DNA of 64,000 bases from SG8-40 sp963792855 (GTDB lineage: Bacteria > Pseudomonadota > Gammaproteobacteria > Burkholderiales > Eutrophovitaceae), in assembly GCA_963792855.1 (NCBI GenBank), contig CAWBXZ010000015.1, positions 26,468 through 90,467 on the forward strand, written 5' to 3'. Below the pieces are notes generated by a model. The model was not told where the DNA came from. It made no database searches and saw nothing but the letters and a program-made list of their open reading frames with translations. Numbering within the stretch: position 1 is the first letter of the stretch; every line of letters starts with the position of its first letter. Position numbers and translations under genes: made by a program. Below are positions 53,052 through 64,000 of the stretch, in pieces.

Positions 53052-54240
53052 CAAGTTTGCCCTCGCACTATTTTCTACCAACGGCTTGGATACTGAAATC
53101 TTGAAGAGGGTAATGGTATGAAATGGTTATTCGGATGGGGAATGATTTTTGTCGTGTCATGGGGGCTCGGAGCAATTGTTTGCGGTATCACCCTGTGGCT
53201 CAAGAACTACAAGACCACAAAGATTGCCGCGCTCTTTTTTTTCGGGTTGCCGGTAGTGGGCGTTAGCCGCGGATCTGGTCAATCAAAAGTGGATTGTTTA
53301 CAAGTTCGAACGAGCAAAGGATGAGGTGGCGCGCCTTTGCGCCAAGGACGGTGGTGACAAGATTTACCGGACAGTGGAAAACGTGCAGGGCGTGTTTCAG
53401 ATGCGGGCGAGAGTCGATGCGATTACATCAAAACCCGGAGGCTTGAGTGATCAGTACGGCATGGTGGACCCTTATGGATGGGCACTGGGCGATCGGGATG
53501 ATATGAGCGGTTTGGTTGGGGGTTCCTCCATCAGAGAGAAAGTGACTTACCAGAACGTGCGCGGCGAAGAAGTGACTGGTGAAAGAAATATGCCTCTCGG
53601 AAAACAAGGTTATTGGTTTGTTGAACAACACGCCGAGAGTAATTCTCCTACTGCAAATCTCTACCGTCGAATTTATCTAGTAAGCAATCCAGCCTATAAA
53701 AACAGCCAATCTGTAACTGACCCCAGTCCCCGCTTCATTAGGAAGCAGAAAGCAGTGAATCAGTTGAAAAGCCGTTACGGCTATCTGACTGAAGACCTCA
53801 CCACAAAAGATATGCGCGACAACTGGATAGGAGCGGGGCGCATCAAGATTATTGATCTGCAGACGAACGAAGTATTGGCGGAGCGCAAGGGTTACTTTCG
53901 AGCGAGTGGGGACTTTTTGCCGTCGAGAGGTCTTCGTTGGACCGCGTCTGGTGCTTTTCACCAGAAACGAATTTGTCCATCGGAGAGCCGATTTGTTAGG
54001 TTTTTTACACGCAGTGTTGGTCCGCCCGAGAGAGGCTTCCCTTCCGAAGAGCAACTTGAAACTACATTGCAACGGAGTGAGTGATTATGGCGAACGGACA
54101 AATCAGTAAGTATGCAGCCATGGTCAATTTGCAAATGGCTGCGGAAGCGTTTTTGACGAGCCAAATCACAAATGACCAGAGTTGTGGCTGCTTTAGAAAG
54201 TGGCAACACGGTTAATTCGCTGGAGCGCCCAGAATCATCG
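53052..54240 (+). repeat. unit B of the tandem duplication
   Basis: The better preserved copy of the segment also present at 50970-52103. It carries the accessory membrane gene and the first 50 or so codons of the RTX gene, which then continues. The two copies are separated by the RAYT element. Similarity is patchy, so the duplication is old or the copies came in separately. Confidence 0.78.
53118..54084 (+). CDS. membrane-anchored accessory protein of the RTX locus, one frameshift
   Basis: About 320 residues when repaired. Two N-terminal membrane segments (LFGWGMIFVVSWGLGAIVCG and IAALFFFGLPVVGVAADL) precede a soluble domain of about 260 residues. That domain contains a YGYLTEDLTTKDMRDNWIGAGRI block and a Cys near RICPSE. 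Dropping one T at 53263-53264 joins VGVAADLVNQKWIVYKF to the frame that runs to 54084. No family is recognised. It ends three bases before the RTX start and was duplicated together with it, which suggests a dedicated role such as immunity, maturation or export of the RTX protein. Confidence 0.65.
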
Positions 54241-57200
54241 CAGAGCTATTCCAAACGGGCGGACCTGACGGAAAACCCCGCTACACCCTCATTGCTCACC
54301 AAGATTTGACGTTAAACGAGGACATGCGGCTATCTGGGGACCGAAGATGTCCTCGACAAATCCGGCTTCTCCGCCTCAATATTTCTCGACAACGAGAGCA
54401 ATGAATACACCCTGTCCATCCGCAGCACGGAATTCAATCGAGACGATAAGGGACCCGGGCGATATTAGTGCAGGAGTCGAAATTGCGGTTGACGGCTGGG
54501 CGTTTGGCCAGACTCAACAGTCTCGAAGCATTCTGGGAGTCGATCAAGAACGGCACCGCAGTGAACGGGGAAAATGGATTCACGATTCCCGATGTCCAGA
54601 ATCTAGCGGACTTCGCAGCCAGCACGACACCGATCAATGTCACAGGTTACTCGCTGGGTGCCAACCTGGCGCAGGCGTTTACCGAGCTGCACGATAGCGT
54701 CGTAGGCAACACGTATTTTTTTAATGGAATTGGCACGGGCATCGCGCAAGGCGGCTTTTCGGCCGTCTGGACGGTCTACAAAGCCGTGTTCGATGACCCG
54801 AGGATCGTTTCGCTGCCCCCATCCAACGACCCGGAAAGTCTTTCGATGGAAGAAGAGTGGTACAACCAGTTTATCTCTGAGCCAAACGCAGTCTATGACA
54901 GCCTTTATGACAACCCACGCCACAAGTTGGCGATGTACGCAATTCAGGCCTTGGTTCAAGGTGCGGCATCGGTGTCGGATTACATTGGCAATCCTTACAC
55001 GGCGGAAAGAGAGCCGATGGCCAACACTGTGGATATCTGGGCATCCAATTACGAGGGCGACAGCGGTTGGGACTCCATCGTTTCGCGGGGAGGTATCAGG
55101 CACGGCATCAGCCGTCGCATCTTCTATGAAGACCAACCACTAATCTCGGAGATTCCAAGTCCTTTCAGTTTGGATTGGTTTGGCTATGGCCACTCTCTGG
55201 CCTTGCTGCAAGACAGCCTCAATCTCATGGCCGCTTTTGAGATTCTTGCTCCGGATGTCACTGAAGACATGCTCGGATGCAGTGTTCCTGGCCGGTTCCA
55301 GCAAGGATTACGAGTCTCTGGAGAAAATTCTCGATGCGCTTGGCCGGGTTTTTGGAATCACCACGAAAGTACAAGCTGCAAGCGTCGGACAATGACTTTG
55401 CCAACATTAATTTGCGAAATGAGTTTCACAAGAAATTCGATGAAATCGTCAACTCTCAGCCTATCGAGGATCTATCAGTACGTTGACGTTACGCGATCTG
55501 ACCGTGTTCAGCGCTGACAAATTGAAGGTGTCGCGCAAGCAAATATTGCCTATCGTTATGCGCTGCTGAACCTCGATCCGTTTGTTTTGGTGGGCGATGA
55601 TGCCCTATACAACCAGCACAACGCCAACGGCGAGCTAGACCTGTACGATCCTTCGACTGGCAAGGGAGATATTACAATCGAGTGGATCAACGATCGCGCG
55701 GCGATGCTTGTTGCCGTCAACAATGCGCGCACAAACGATAGAGTAGATCGATTCGAGCGACTTTTCTCGTATAGCGGAGAAACGGTATACGCGAGCATTG
55801 ATACGTTGGGCGAGAGTATCGAATTCGTCCCATACTTCGATCCAGAAGAGTTGGAGCAAGGCGATCGTCAGCGAGTCGTATTCGGGAATGACGCTGCCAA
55901 TCTGCTTACCGGGGGGGCGCTAAACGATTCTCTCTACGGTGGCCTCGGGCCCGATGTGTTGGGTGGAGGAGAGGGGCGTGATTACCTTGAAGGAAGCGCT
56001 GGCGAAGACATGCTTCTTGGCGGGGGCGGTGACGACACCCTTCTCGGCGGCGCCGATAATGACACTCTCCTTGGTGGCATTGGTCACGACACTTACATTG
56101 TCCGTCAAGGTGACGGTGTAGACACGATAATCGATGAACGCGAAGGTCCAGATAACCGGAAACTCGGGTCGATACAGTTCCTTGCCCAGACGTTTGATGA
56201 AAATTCGACGATTACGCAAGTATCTCAGGATATTTCCAATCTCTTTGAGGACGCGGGGACGGGGATTCGCTTCATCGTTGCCGGCAAACCCGACATTGCC
56301 TCACAGCTGGTCATTTTCAAGCCGGGAGAGGAGGAAGGGCTCGTTATTCAGGATTTCCTAAATGGTGACTTCGGAATCGAAATTCCCAATTCCTTGCCCG
56401 ATCCGAATCCTACAACTGACATAAACGGGACCGCTGCCAGCGACAACAGCGGAAGCGCACAGCCAGGCGCGACGGGTTCGCTGATCGCCACCGCGCCGTA
56501 CGAGATTCTCTACGGCTTTGAAGGGAACGACCACATCGTTGTTGGTTTTCAAGGGAACGAAGCTTACGGCGGTACCGGCCGCGATTTCATTACAAACGGG
56601 GTGGGCGACCAGAAGCTCTACGGGGAGTCCGGCGAGGACATTCTCATCGCTAGCGACGGCAATGATGAACTCTACGGCGGGCTTGATAACGACGTCTTGC
56701 TGGGCGGCAATGACGATGACTATATAGAAGGCAACGAAGGCGACGACTTCATCGACGGCGGGGCCGGATCGGACGTCATCGTTGGTGGAACTGGCCGGGA
56801 CTTTATTCTCGGTGGCGGTGAACTCGTCGTCGATATTCAACCGGGCCAGCTCGATGATCCGAACGTGCCCGCTTATGGCGTTTCCTATCCCAATGGGGAA
56901 ATACTCCTGAGTGGGGTCAGTGGATCGTACTTCAGCGCGAATGACGGTGCCAATACGATCGACGCCGGAGCCGGCGACGACACGGTCTACGGTGGCGTAG
57001 CTGAGGACCATGTGAAAGGCGGAACCGGCAACGATCTGATTGCCGGTTTTGCTGGGCGCGATTCGCTCTTCGGCGAAGATGGCGACGACGTCCTTTTTGG
57101 TGATGTGACCGAAGGCGCTATCGGCAGCGGCACGACTGGCATTTACACCTTTCCCGAGTTCCACGCGGCTGACTACCTCGACGGCGGTGCTGGCAATGAC

Positions 57201-60200
57201 GTCCTTATCGGCGACGGCGGCGCCGACGAGTTGCACGGCGGCACTGGCGCAGACATTCTGATCGGTGACGAATCGAGTCTTGATGAGAGCTGGCATGGCG
57301 CCGATTACCTTGACGGCGGTGCTGACGACGACGAGTTGTACGGGTACGGCAAGGACGACGTGCTATACGGCGGTGCCGGCAATGATTACCTTGAAGGTGA
57401 TTCGAGCACAGTCGCTTTTGCTGTCCATGGCAACGACTATCTCGACGGCGGTGATGGTAACGACCACGTACAGGGCGATGGTGGCGACGATACGCTATTT
57501 GGCGGCGATGGTGATGATCAGCTCTTTGGCGACGCCGATGATGTGCCAGTTGAGTTTCAGGGAAATGACTTCCTCTCGGGTGGAGCAGGTAATGATTACC
57601 TACGAGGCTACGGAGGTGACGATTATCTGTTCGGAGGTGAAGGCACAGACCTGATGGAGGGTGGCGAGGGAGACGATTACTACTTTGCCGATGCGTTGGA
57701 TGAGATTGTCGACGACGCGGGCGCGAACACCCTTGAGTTCGTTGATGGCACTGCGCTGGCCGATTTACAGATCATCAACACCACCGACGGCCCGGGTTCC
57801 AACTATCTCGGTCTCTATGTCGGAACGCACGGCATCGTCGCGATCGATCCACTACAACCAGCCTTCGTATTGTTTTCGTTTGCAGATGGCACCAGGGTCA
57901 GTTACGAGGGGTTGCTCGGCGCAACTCTGACCGATCCGCTCACACTGAACGGCACGACCGGCGATGACACGCTCTCAAGTAACGCGGGTAACGACCAAAT
58001 CTCCGGCTTTGACGGGAATGATGTACTTCGTGGCTACAGCGGTGACGATCGGCTCGACGGCGGCACTGGCAACGACCAGCTCATTGGTGGTGTCGGCAAC
58101 GACGAGACCATCGGCGGTGAGGGTTCGGATACATATGTATTCGCCATAGGCGACGGGCAGGACCTCATTGTCGAGGACGGCGACGTAGCGGATGTCGACG
58201 TTGTTTCGTTTTCTGATGGGATTTCCTCTTCCGATGTGACGCTCGCTCGGCTGGCAAGCGGCAATCTCTCCGTAACTCTGTTCAGTGGTGACAGCGTCGA
58301 GGTCAAGGACTACTACAACGACCCACGCGCGAAGATCGAAGCGCTGACTTTCTCCGACGGCACGGTGATTGGCTCCGCGGTGCTCGATGCGCTGGAAGTA
58401 CCGCCGATCGTTGGCACGGCCGGCAACGACACACTGACCGGCACCGAGTTCGCCGACACGATCGATGCCCTTGCCGGTGATGACGTTCTGGACGGTGGCG
58501 GTGGCGATGACACGCTACTGGGTGGCGAGGGCGCAGACCGCTACACGCTCACCTTTGGGAGCGGCATGGATACGCTGGTCGATACTTCTGTCGAAGGGAG
58601 CGTCATCCAGCTAGGCGCTGACCTTTCATTTCACAGCATTGCAGCACGCAGGATCGGGGACGATCTGAGCGTTACCATTCGCGGTACTGCGGATGCTGTC
58701 ACGATACAAAATTTCTATGGCACGCCGCAGAGCTGGTCGATCGAGGATGGAGTCGGCGCGTCTGCGACGGTGGAATCGATTGTTCAGGCTACGGAGGCAC
58801 GCGAGGCGGATCACGTACAGGCGCTATGGGATGACTTCAGGTTCGACGCCAAAGCCGGGCTTAGAGAGTTTTATGTATTGGTTGAAGGCTACGACGTTGT
58901 CAGCGAAAACCAGCTTCAACGGAGAAGGTTTGAAGGCACCCAGATTCTGGCGAGTGTGGAAACGACCGATGAGACTATTACCACTATCCAGGAAGATCTC
59001 GCGACGGGTGCCTCGAGCGTGTTCTCGAGTGAGCAGTACTACTCCGAGAATTGGTCGTTAAACAAGCCAACCGTTTCGAATAGCACGGTCGACATCGTGG
59101 AATCCGTCGTCGTGACCGACGATGCGGAGATCTTCGCTGGAGCAGGAGGGGACACTCAAGGGGCCAGCAATGATGTCGTGCTTTCCGTGGACTGGGGCCT
59201 GCCGGTTGGATCGACCGGGATTGTTATCGAGCGCCAGATCTTCAACAACGGAGACTTCCTGTACACGACAACAGAAGAGACCGCCTCTTTTTCAGGCATG
59301 GCGACGGGTGAGATCACCGGATTGTCGGCGCAGCCGGCAGATACGTTCGGTGTTGGATTCTATCTGAGCGCCAGCTCAAGCCCGGCGAATGTCTCGGGCG
59401 TATTTAACGAGGAGCAAACCACTTATACGATCGAGCAGGTCTTCGCCGGAGATTCCGCCAATGATATCTATGGAGGTTTCAGGACCCTGGTGGACGCTGG
59501 CGGTGGAGACGATGTCGTATCGGGTGCGGGTTTTCAGTATGGCGGGCAAGGCAACGACTTGCTGCAATCCGGATCAGTTCTCCTTGGCGGAAGTGGCAAC
59601 GACCGGTTGATCGACGGCACTTACCTGGAGGGTGGCGACGGAAGCGATTGGTTGCAAAGTTTCTCAAGCGGGTCTGTGTTTGTTTTTCGTGACGGCGAGA
59701 CGGGCAGCGACCTGGTTGTTAACCAAAGCAACTTCACTGACGTTTATCGGGCCTGGTACTACGGTGAACAGCTCGGCATCGTAGATTGGGAGGTGCGTGA
59801 CGAGTTCGGTGGCCTGTATCTGGTTACCGGAGACTGGTTCGATACGGCTGACTTCCCGGTTGATCAGGCAGTTGCTGACTGGTTGCTCGACCCGGCCGCA
59901 GGCATTGAAGATCATCCGCAATTCAACGAATGGTGGTTTGAAGATGAGGCCGAAGACTGGGAGGGCACCAAGTCGCTGGTACTTGCCGACCCTTCCTTGA
60001 TTTACTACATCGAGCCACTGCCTGCGCCACCGCTTACCGGCGCGAACGACTTCGCGGCGCTGTTACCTCTCTACGATCAGGGCGTACTGCCTGCCGCGGA
60101 CTATCTCGACTTGCCGGACAGCATCACGCCGGCAGCGTTGATTGCTTCGACGAGTCTCGTCGAAATTCTTCTGGAGAACCCGGAAACGGCTCGCATCCAG

Positions 60201-63200
60201 GCCTACGCCGCGCTGGACATTGCCATGAATGCCGGACAGTCGGCCCTGGTCGTCATTCCCCACGCCGACGACAGCCTTGGCAGTGGCGTGGAGTGGTTCC
60301 GTTTTGCAGATGGCAGCACGATAAGCATTCAGGCACTACTCGATGCGATGCTGGTTCCGTCTGTCAGTCTCGATCCGCAGAACCTGGACAACGTGATCGA
60401 GGTCACGGCGGCCGACGCTTATGTGTATTCACCCGAAAGTGGCTACGAAATTTCCGGCCGAGCAGGTGACGATCAGATAACCGGGTCGGAGTTCAGCGAT
60501 TACCTCTATGGAGACGAGGGAAATGACGTATTGCTGGGCGGTGCGGGAGATGACGCACTCGATGGTGGCGACGGCCATGATTATCTGGCCGGCGGCGACG
60601 GCAACGACTTGTTACTCGGTGGCGCCGATGACGATTATCTGGAAGGTGGCAAGGACGACGACACATTGCTGGGAGGAGCAGGTGACGACACCTATATCTT
60701 CAATCTCGGCGATGGCGTGGATACGATCATCGATACATCGACCTCCAACGCACCCAACAGTCTGGTCTTCGGTGACGGCATCACACCGGAGATGCTCAGC
60801 CTGGAGCTCGGCTCGCTCACGATTCGAATCGGTACTTCAGGCGACGCGGTACATATCAACACTTTCAATCCAAACGATGCCCGTGGCAGGCACGGCGTCG
60901 AACGATTCGTGTTCGCCGACGGGACGAGCATGACGTACCAGGAGCTGCTGGACCGCGGTTTCGATCTGACGGGGACCGCGCGTGACGACTTGATTTACGG
61001 GACCAATTTGGCAGATCGCATCGACGGCCTGGCTGGCAATGACGTCATGGAGGGCGGTACGGGTGGCGACACCTATGTTTTCGGAGCGGGTTCCGGACAG
61101 GACATCATCCGTGAGGCCGCGGTGGCCGGTGACGTTGATACCTTGCGAGTCCTTGCCAACCCGAACGACGTTACCGTCGCCCGGGAAGACAGCGACATCG
61201 TCGTCAGTCTCGATGCCACAAGCGATCGGGTCGCCATTGACTGGTTCACCGATCCTGGCGCGCGTATCGAGCAGGTCACTTTCGCCGACGGCACGCTCTG
61301 GGATGGCGCCACTCTGGAGGCGCGTACCCAAATCCAGGTCAACCGGCCGCCGGTGGTCGCCAATGCCATCACCGATCAAACCATCGACGAAGACAGCGCA
61401 TTCAGCTTCATCGTGCCGGCCAATACTTTCGATGATGCCGACACCGGCGACACGCTCACCTACACCGCGACCCTCGCTGATGGCAGCGTATTGCCGGCAT
61501 GGCTCGGTTTCAACGCCGCGACGCGCGAATTCAGCGGCTCGCCGACCAACGATGATGTCGGAACGCTGAACGTGCGGGTGACGGCGACCGACGGCAGCGG
61601 CGAGCGCGCATACGACGACTTCGCTCTGGAGGTGTTGAATACCAACGATTCACCGATGGTGGCTAACGCCATCATCGATCAGGCCGTCAACGAAGACAGC
61701 GAATTTGACTTCGTGGTGCCGTCTGACGCATTTGAAGACGTCGACATCGGCGACGCGCTTGGCTATTCCGCCGCGCTGGAAGATGGCAGCGAGCTCCCGC
61801 AGTGGCTGAGCTTCGATGCAGTCGCGCGCCGCTTTACCGGCACGCCGGGAAATGCAGACGTCGGTACTGTGGACGTGCGCGTGCGCGCGACGGATTCCGG
61901 TGGTGAGCACGCCAGCGATTCGTTCAGGTTGACTGTGGTGAACGTCAACGATGCGCCGGTCGCGGGTAATGACGTCATCGCCGTTCAGGCAGACGGCGTG
62001 CCGGACCTGGTGCCGTTCGCCACCCTGCTGATGAATGACAGCGACATCGACGTTGGAGATTTCTTGTCGTTGACGGCAGCGACGGCTTCACTGGCGGGCG
62101 CGCCAGTCAGCATCGATGCCGCAGCCGGAACCGTGGTCTACGATGCGGGCGAGCTGTTCCGGACACTGGCGCAAGGTCAGTCCGCCGCTGATGCGTTTGA
62201 CTACATGGTCAAAGACCTGAGCGGTGAGGTTTCGACTGCGACTGTGAGCGTGACGGTGAATGGCGTGAATGACGCGCCGGTTGTGGCCACTGCCATTGCC
62301 GACCAAGTCGCCCTTGAAGACAACCTGTTCTCGCTTCAGTTGCTGCCGGATGCCTTCAGCGATGTCGATGCGGGTGATGTGTTGAGCTACGGCGCGAGTC
62401 TGCCGGACGGCTCTGCATTACCGGTTTGGCTTGATTTCGATGCCGCTACGCGGACCTTCAGCGGCGTGCCGGCTTATGCGGAAGCCGGGGCGATCACGAT
62501 ACGTGTCACGGCAAAGGACTTCCTTGGTCTGAGTGTTGCCGATGACTTCGATCTGGAGGTGGTTCTCTATCCGGATCTCGTTCTTACCGGCGGCCCCGGT
62601 AACGATGTCCTGACCGGGCATTCGGGTAACGATATTCTCGATGGCGGCGCCGGAGACGACACCATGACCGGCGCCCATGGCAATGACACCTATTTTGTCG
62701 ACAGCCGCGGTGACTTTGTGATTGAAGGTGCCAACGCAGGCATCGATGAGGTGATTACGGCTTCAAGCTATACGCTGGGCGAGAACCTCGAGAACCTGAC
62801 GCTGGTTGGCGATGCGAAAGAACGTCGACGGAACCGGCAACGACGCCGACAACGTGCTCATTGGCAATAACCAGAACAATACGCTAACCGGCCTCGCCGG
62901 CAACGACTGGCTCGACGGGGGTGCGGGTGACGACGAGATGATTGGCGGAGCGGGTGACGACATCTATGTTGTGGACAAGAATAAGGACAAGGTTATCGAG
63001 AACGCGGGCGAGGGTATCGATACGGTCAGGTCGAGCATCAAATGGGACCTGGATCACGACCTCGAGAACCTGATACTTGTCGGCGCGGACAAGATCGACG
63101 GCAAGGGAAATGGATTCGACAATTTCCTGGCGGGCAATAACGAAGAGAACAAGCTCGACAGCCGCGACGGCACCGACATCATGCAAGGCCTTGGCGGGGA

Positions 63201-63894
63201 CGACAATCTCAAGAACAAGTCGGGCGTGGCGCTGTTGGATGGCGGCGCCGAAGAAGACAAGCTCGATGGCAGCCGCGATAACGAGTTGTACATTGGCGGC
63301 GCAGGTGATGACGAGATCAAGGCCGACAAGGGCGCCGACATCATTGCGTTTAACCGCGGTGATGGGCGTGACAAGGTCAAGCATGCGCACGGTGGCGGCA
63401 ACACGGTGTCGCTAGGCGGCGGCATCGGGTATGACGATCTGAGCCTGAGTCGGGATCACGACGACCTGATACTAGAAACCGGCGACGGTGAACAGATCAA
63501 TTTCGTCGACTGGTATGACGGTGACCACCGAAGCGTGGTCAATCTGCAAGTGATCGCCGAAGCGATGGCCGAGTTTGATGCCGGTTCGAGCGACCCGCTG
63601 TTGAACAAGAAAGTTCAAACCTTCGACTTTGCTGCCGTCACGGCGGCTTTCGATGCCGCCGGTCAGGTCGACAACTGGTCGCTTGCCAACGCCTTGCTCG
63701 ATGCGCACCTGGCGGGCAGCGATAGCGAGGCATTGGGCGGTGATCTTGCCTATCGGTACGGACTGAGCGGCTCGCTGTCAGGAATCGGCGTTGGTGCTGC
63801 ACAACAAGTGCTGAACGCGCCGCAGTTCGGTTCGGAAGCACAGTCCCTGCAACCGTACGAGGAATTGCAGCAAGGGAGAACACGGTTGGTATAG
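54087..63894 (+). CDS. giant RTX protein with N-terminal lipase-like domain and cadherin-like domains; frameshifted
   Basis: About 3,260 residues if repaired. The front (54087-55560) shows MANGQISKYAAMVNLQMAAEAF, a lipase-like core with nucleophile elbow VTGYSLGANLAQAF (about 54640), and is broken by around eleven frameshifts. From 55563 the frame is open for 7.3 kb. It contains blocks of GGxGxDxLx calcium repeats (about 55900-56100, 56500-56820, 56950-57690, 57950-58170, 58410-58540, 60450-60700, 61000-61080). Next come three Ig/cadherin-like domains of the VANAI-DQ type and a fourth segment with VNDAPV-type joints (61330-62570). A last frame break is AAA at 62817-62819; after it come RTX repeats to 63470 and a C-terminal secretion region. 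Type I export is expected. Confidence 0.85.
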
Positions 63895-63922
63895 AGAACC
63901 CGATCGATCGTTGGGTGCCGAT

Positions 63923-64000
63923 ATGGAAACACAAAGAGACAATTCAATTCATGACCTGATGGCGTTCTCGCCATCGATGCTGGCATTGCAGTCAGAAGCA
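63923..64000 (+). CDS. HlyD-family periplasmic adaptor, first 26 codons (runs off window)
   Basis: ATG 63923 opens a frame that is still open at the window end. MAFSPSMLALQSEA resembles the cytoplasmic N terminus of type I secretion adaptors, which read like FLPAALEIQETPPSP. Position 28 bases after the RTX gene and the ABC exporter upstream support this. Assignment is tentative because so little is visible. Confidence 0.6.
   Translation, partial: METQRDNSIHDLMAFSPSMLALQSEA

Overview
The window reads as the chromosome of a GC-rich proteobacterium, most likely a betaproteobacterium. The main evidence is gene order: holA followed by proA; gshB, a mannose-family EIIA, HPr and EI in a row with no sugar permease; and a TorF-type porin next to glnK-amtB and close to ubiK-comM. 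These arrangements are familiar from Burkholderiales and relatives. The species cannot be named from sequence alone. No rRNA, tRNA or CRISPR array was seen.

Layout. 1-4.2 kb: the end of HMG-CoA lyase, two small DUF genes, a cupin, a betaine-type binding protein, a glutathione transferase and NudC. 4.2-12.2 kb: a minus-strand housekeeping run with dihydrolipoyl dehydrogenase, proA, holA, the regulatory PTS (EI, HPr, EIIA) and gshB. 12.3-15.2 kb: a nitrogen-control unit, TorF porin then glnK-amtB, with a sigma-54 promoter and two NtrC-like boxes in front of glnK. 15.4-22.5 kb: ubiK, comM, a Ycf46-like ATPase, a VIT-family transporter, quinone reductase, a DsbA-family protein and a glutaredoxin-DinB fusion.

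22.7-30.2 kb is an accessory respiratory island: a small exported protein, a Met/Gly-rich exported protein, a pentaheme cytochrome c, a Tat-exported DMSO-reductase-family molybdoenzyme, its four-cluster Fe-S subunit, a TorD-like chaperone and a further ferredoxin. An FNR-type box sits at the class II position in front of it, and no membrane anchor subunit is present. The island ends in a decayed copy of the 3' end of the glutaredoxin-DinB gene that lies just before it, so an imperfect direct repeat brackets the island.

30.2-46.9 kb: an old yellow enzyme, a RidA/phosphatase/ROK operon, metH with an unusual leader, two paralogous HExxH proteins flanking a DUF2214 gene, an amidase, MgtE and small exported or membrane proteins. 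Two unrelated 15-bp tandem repeats sit at gene edges (436-540 and 41584-41676).

47.5-64 kb is a second accessory region. It has a HigBA-like toxin-antitoxin pair whose toxin has a stop codon, then a type I secretion locus: an ABC exporter with a C39-like domain, an accessory membrane protein present as two tandem copies, a very large RTX protein with a lipase-like front, and the first codons of a HlyD-type adaptor. A REP-associated transposase with inverted terminal repeats separates the two tandem copies. Between 48.6 and 55.6 kb nearly every gene is broken by single-base frameshifts. Almost all can be repaired by removing one base from a short homopolymer, which points to residual sequencing error in that stretch, although real decay cannot be excluded.
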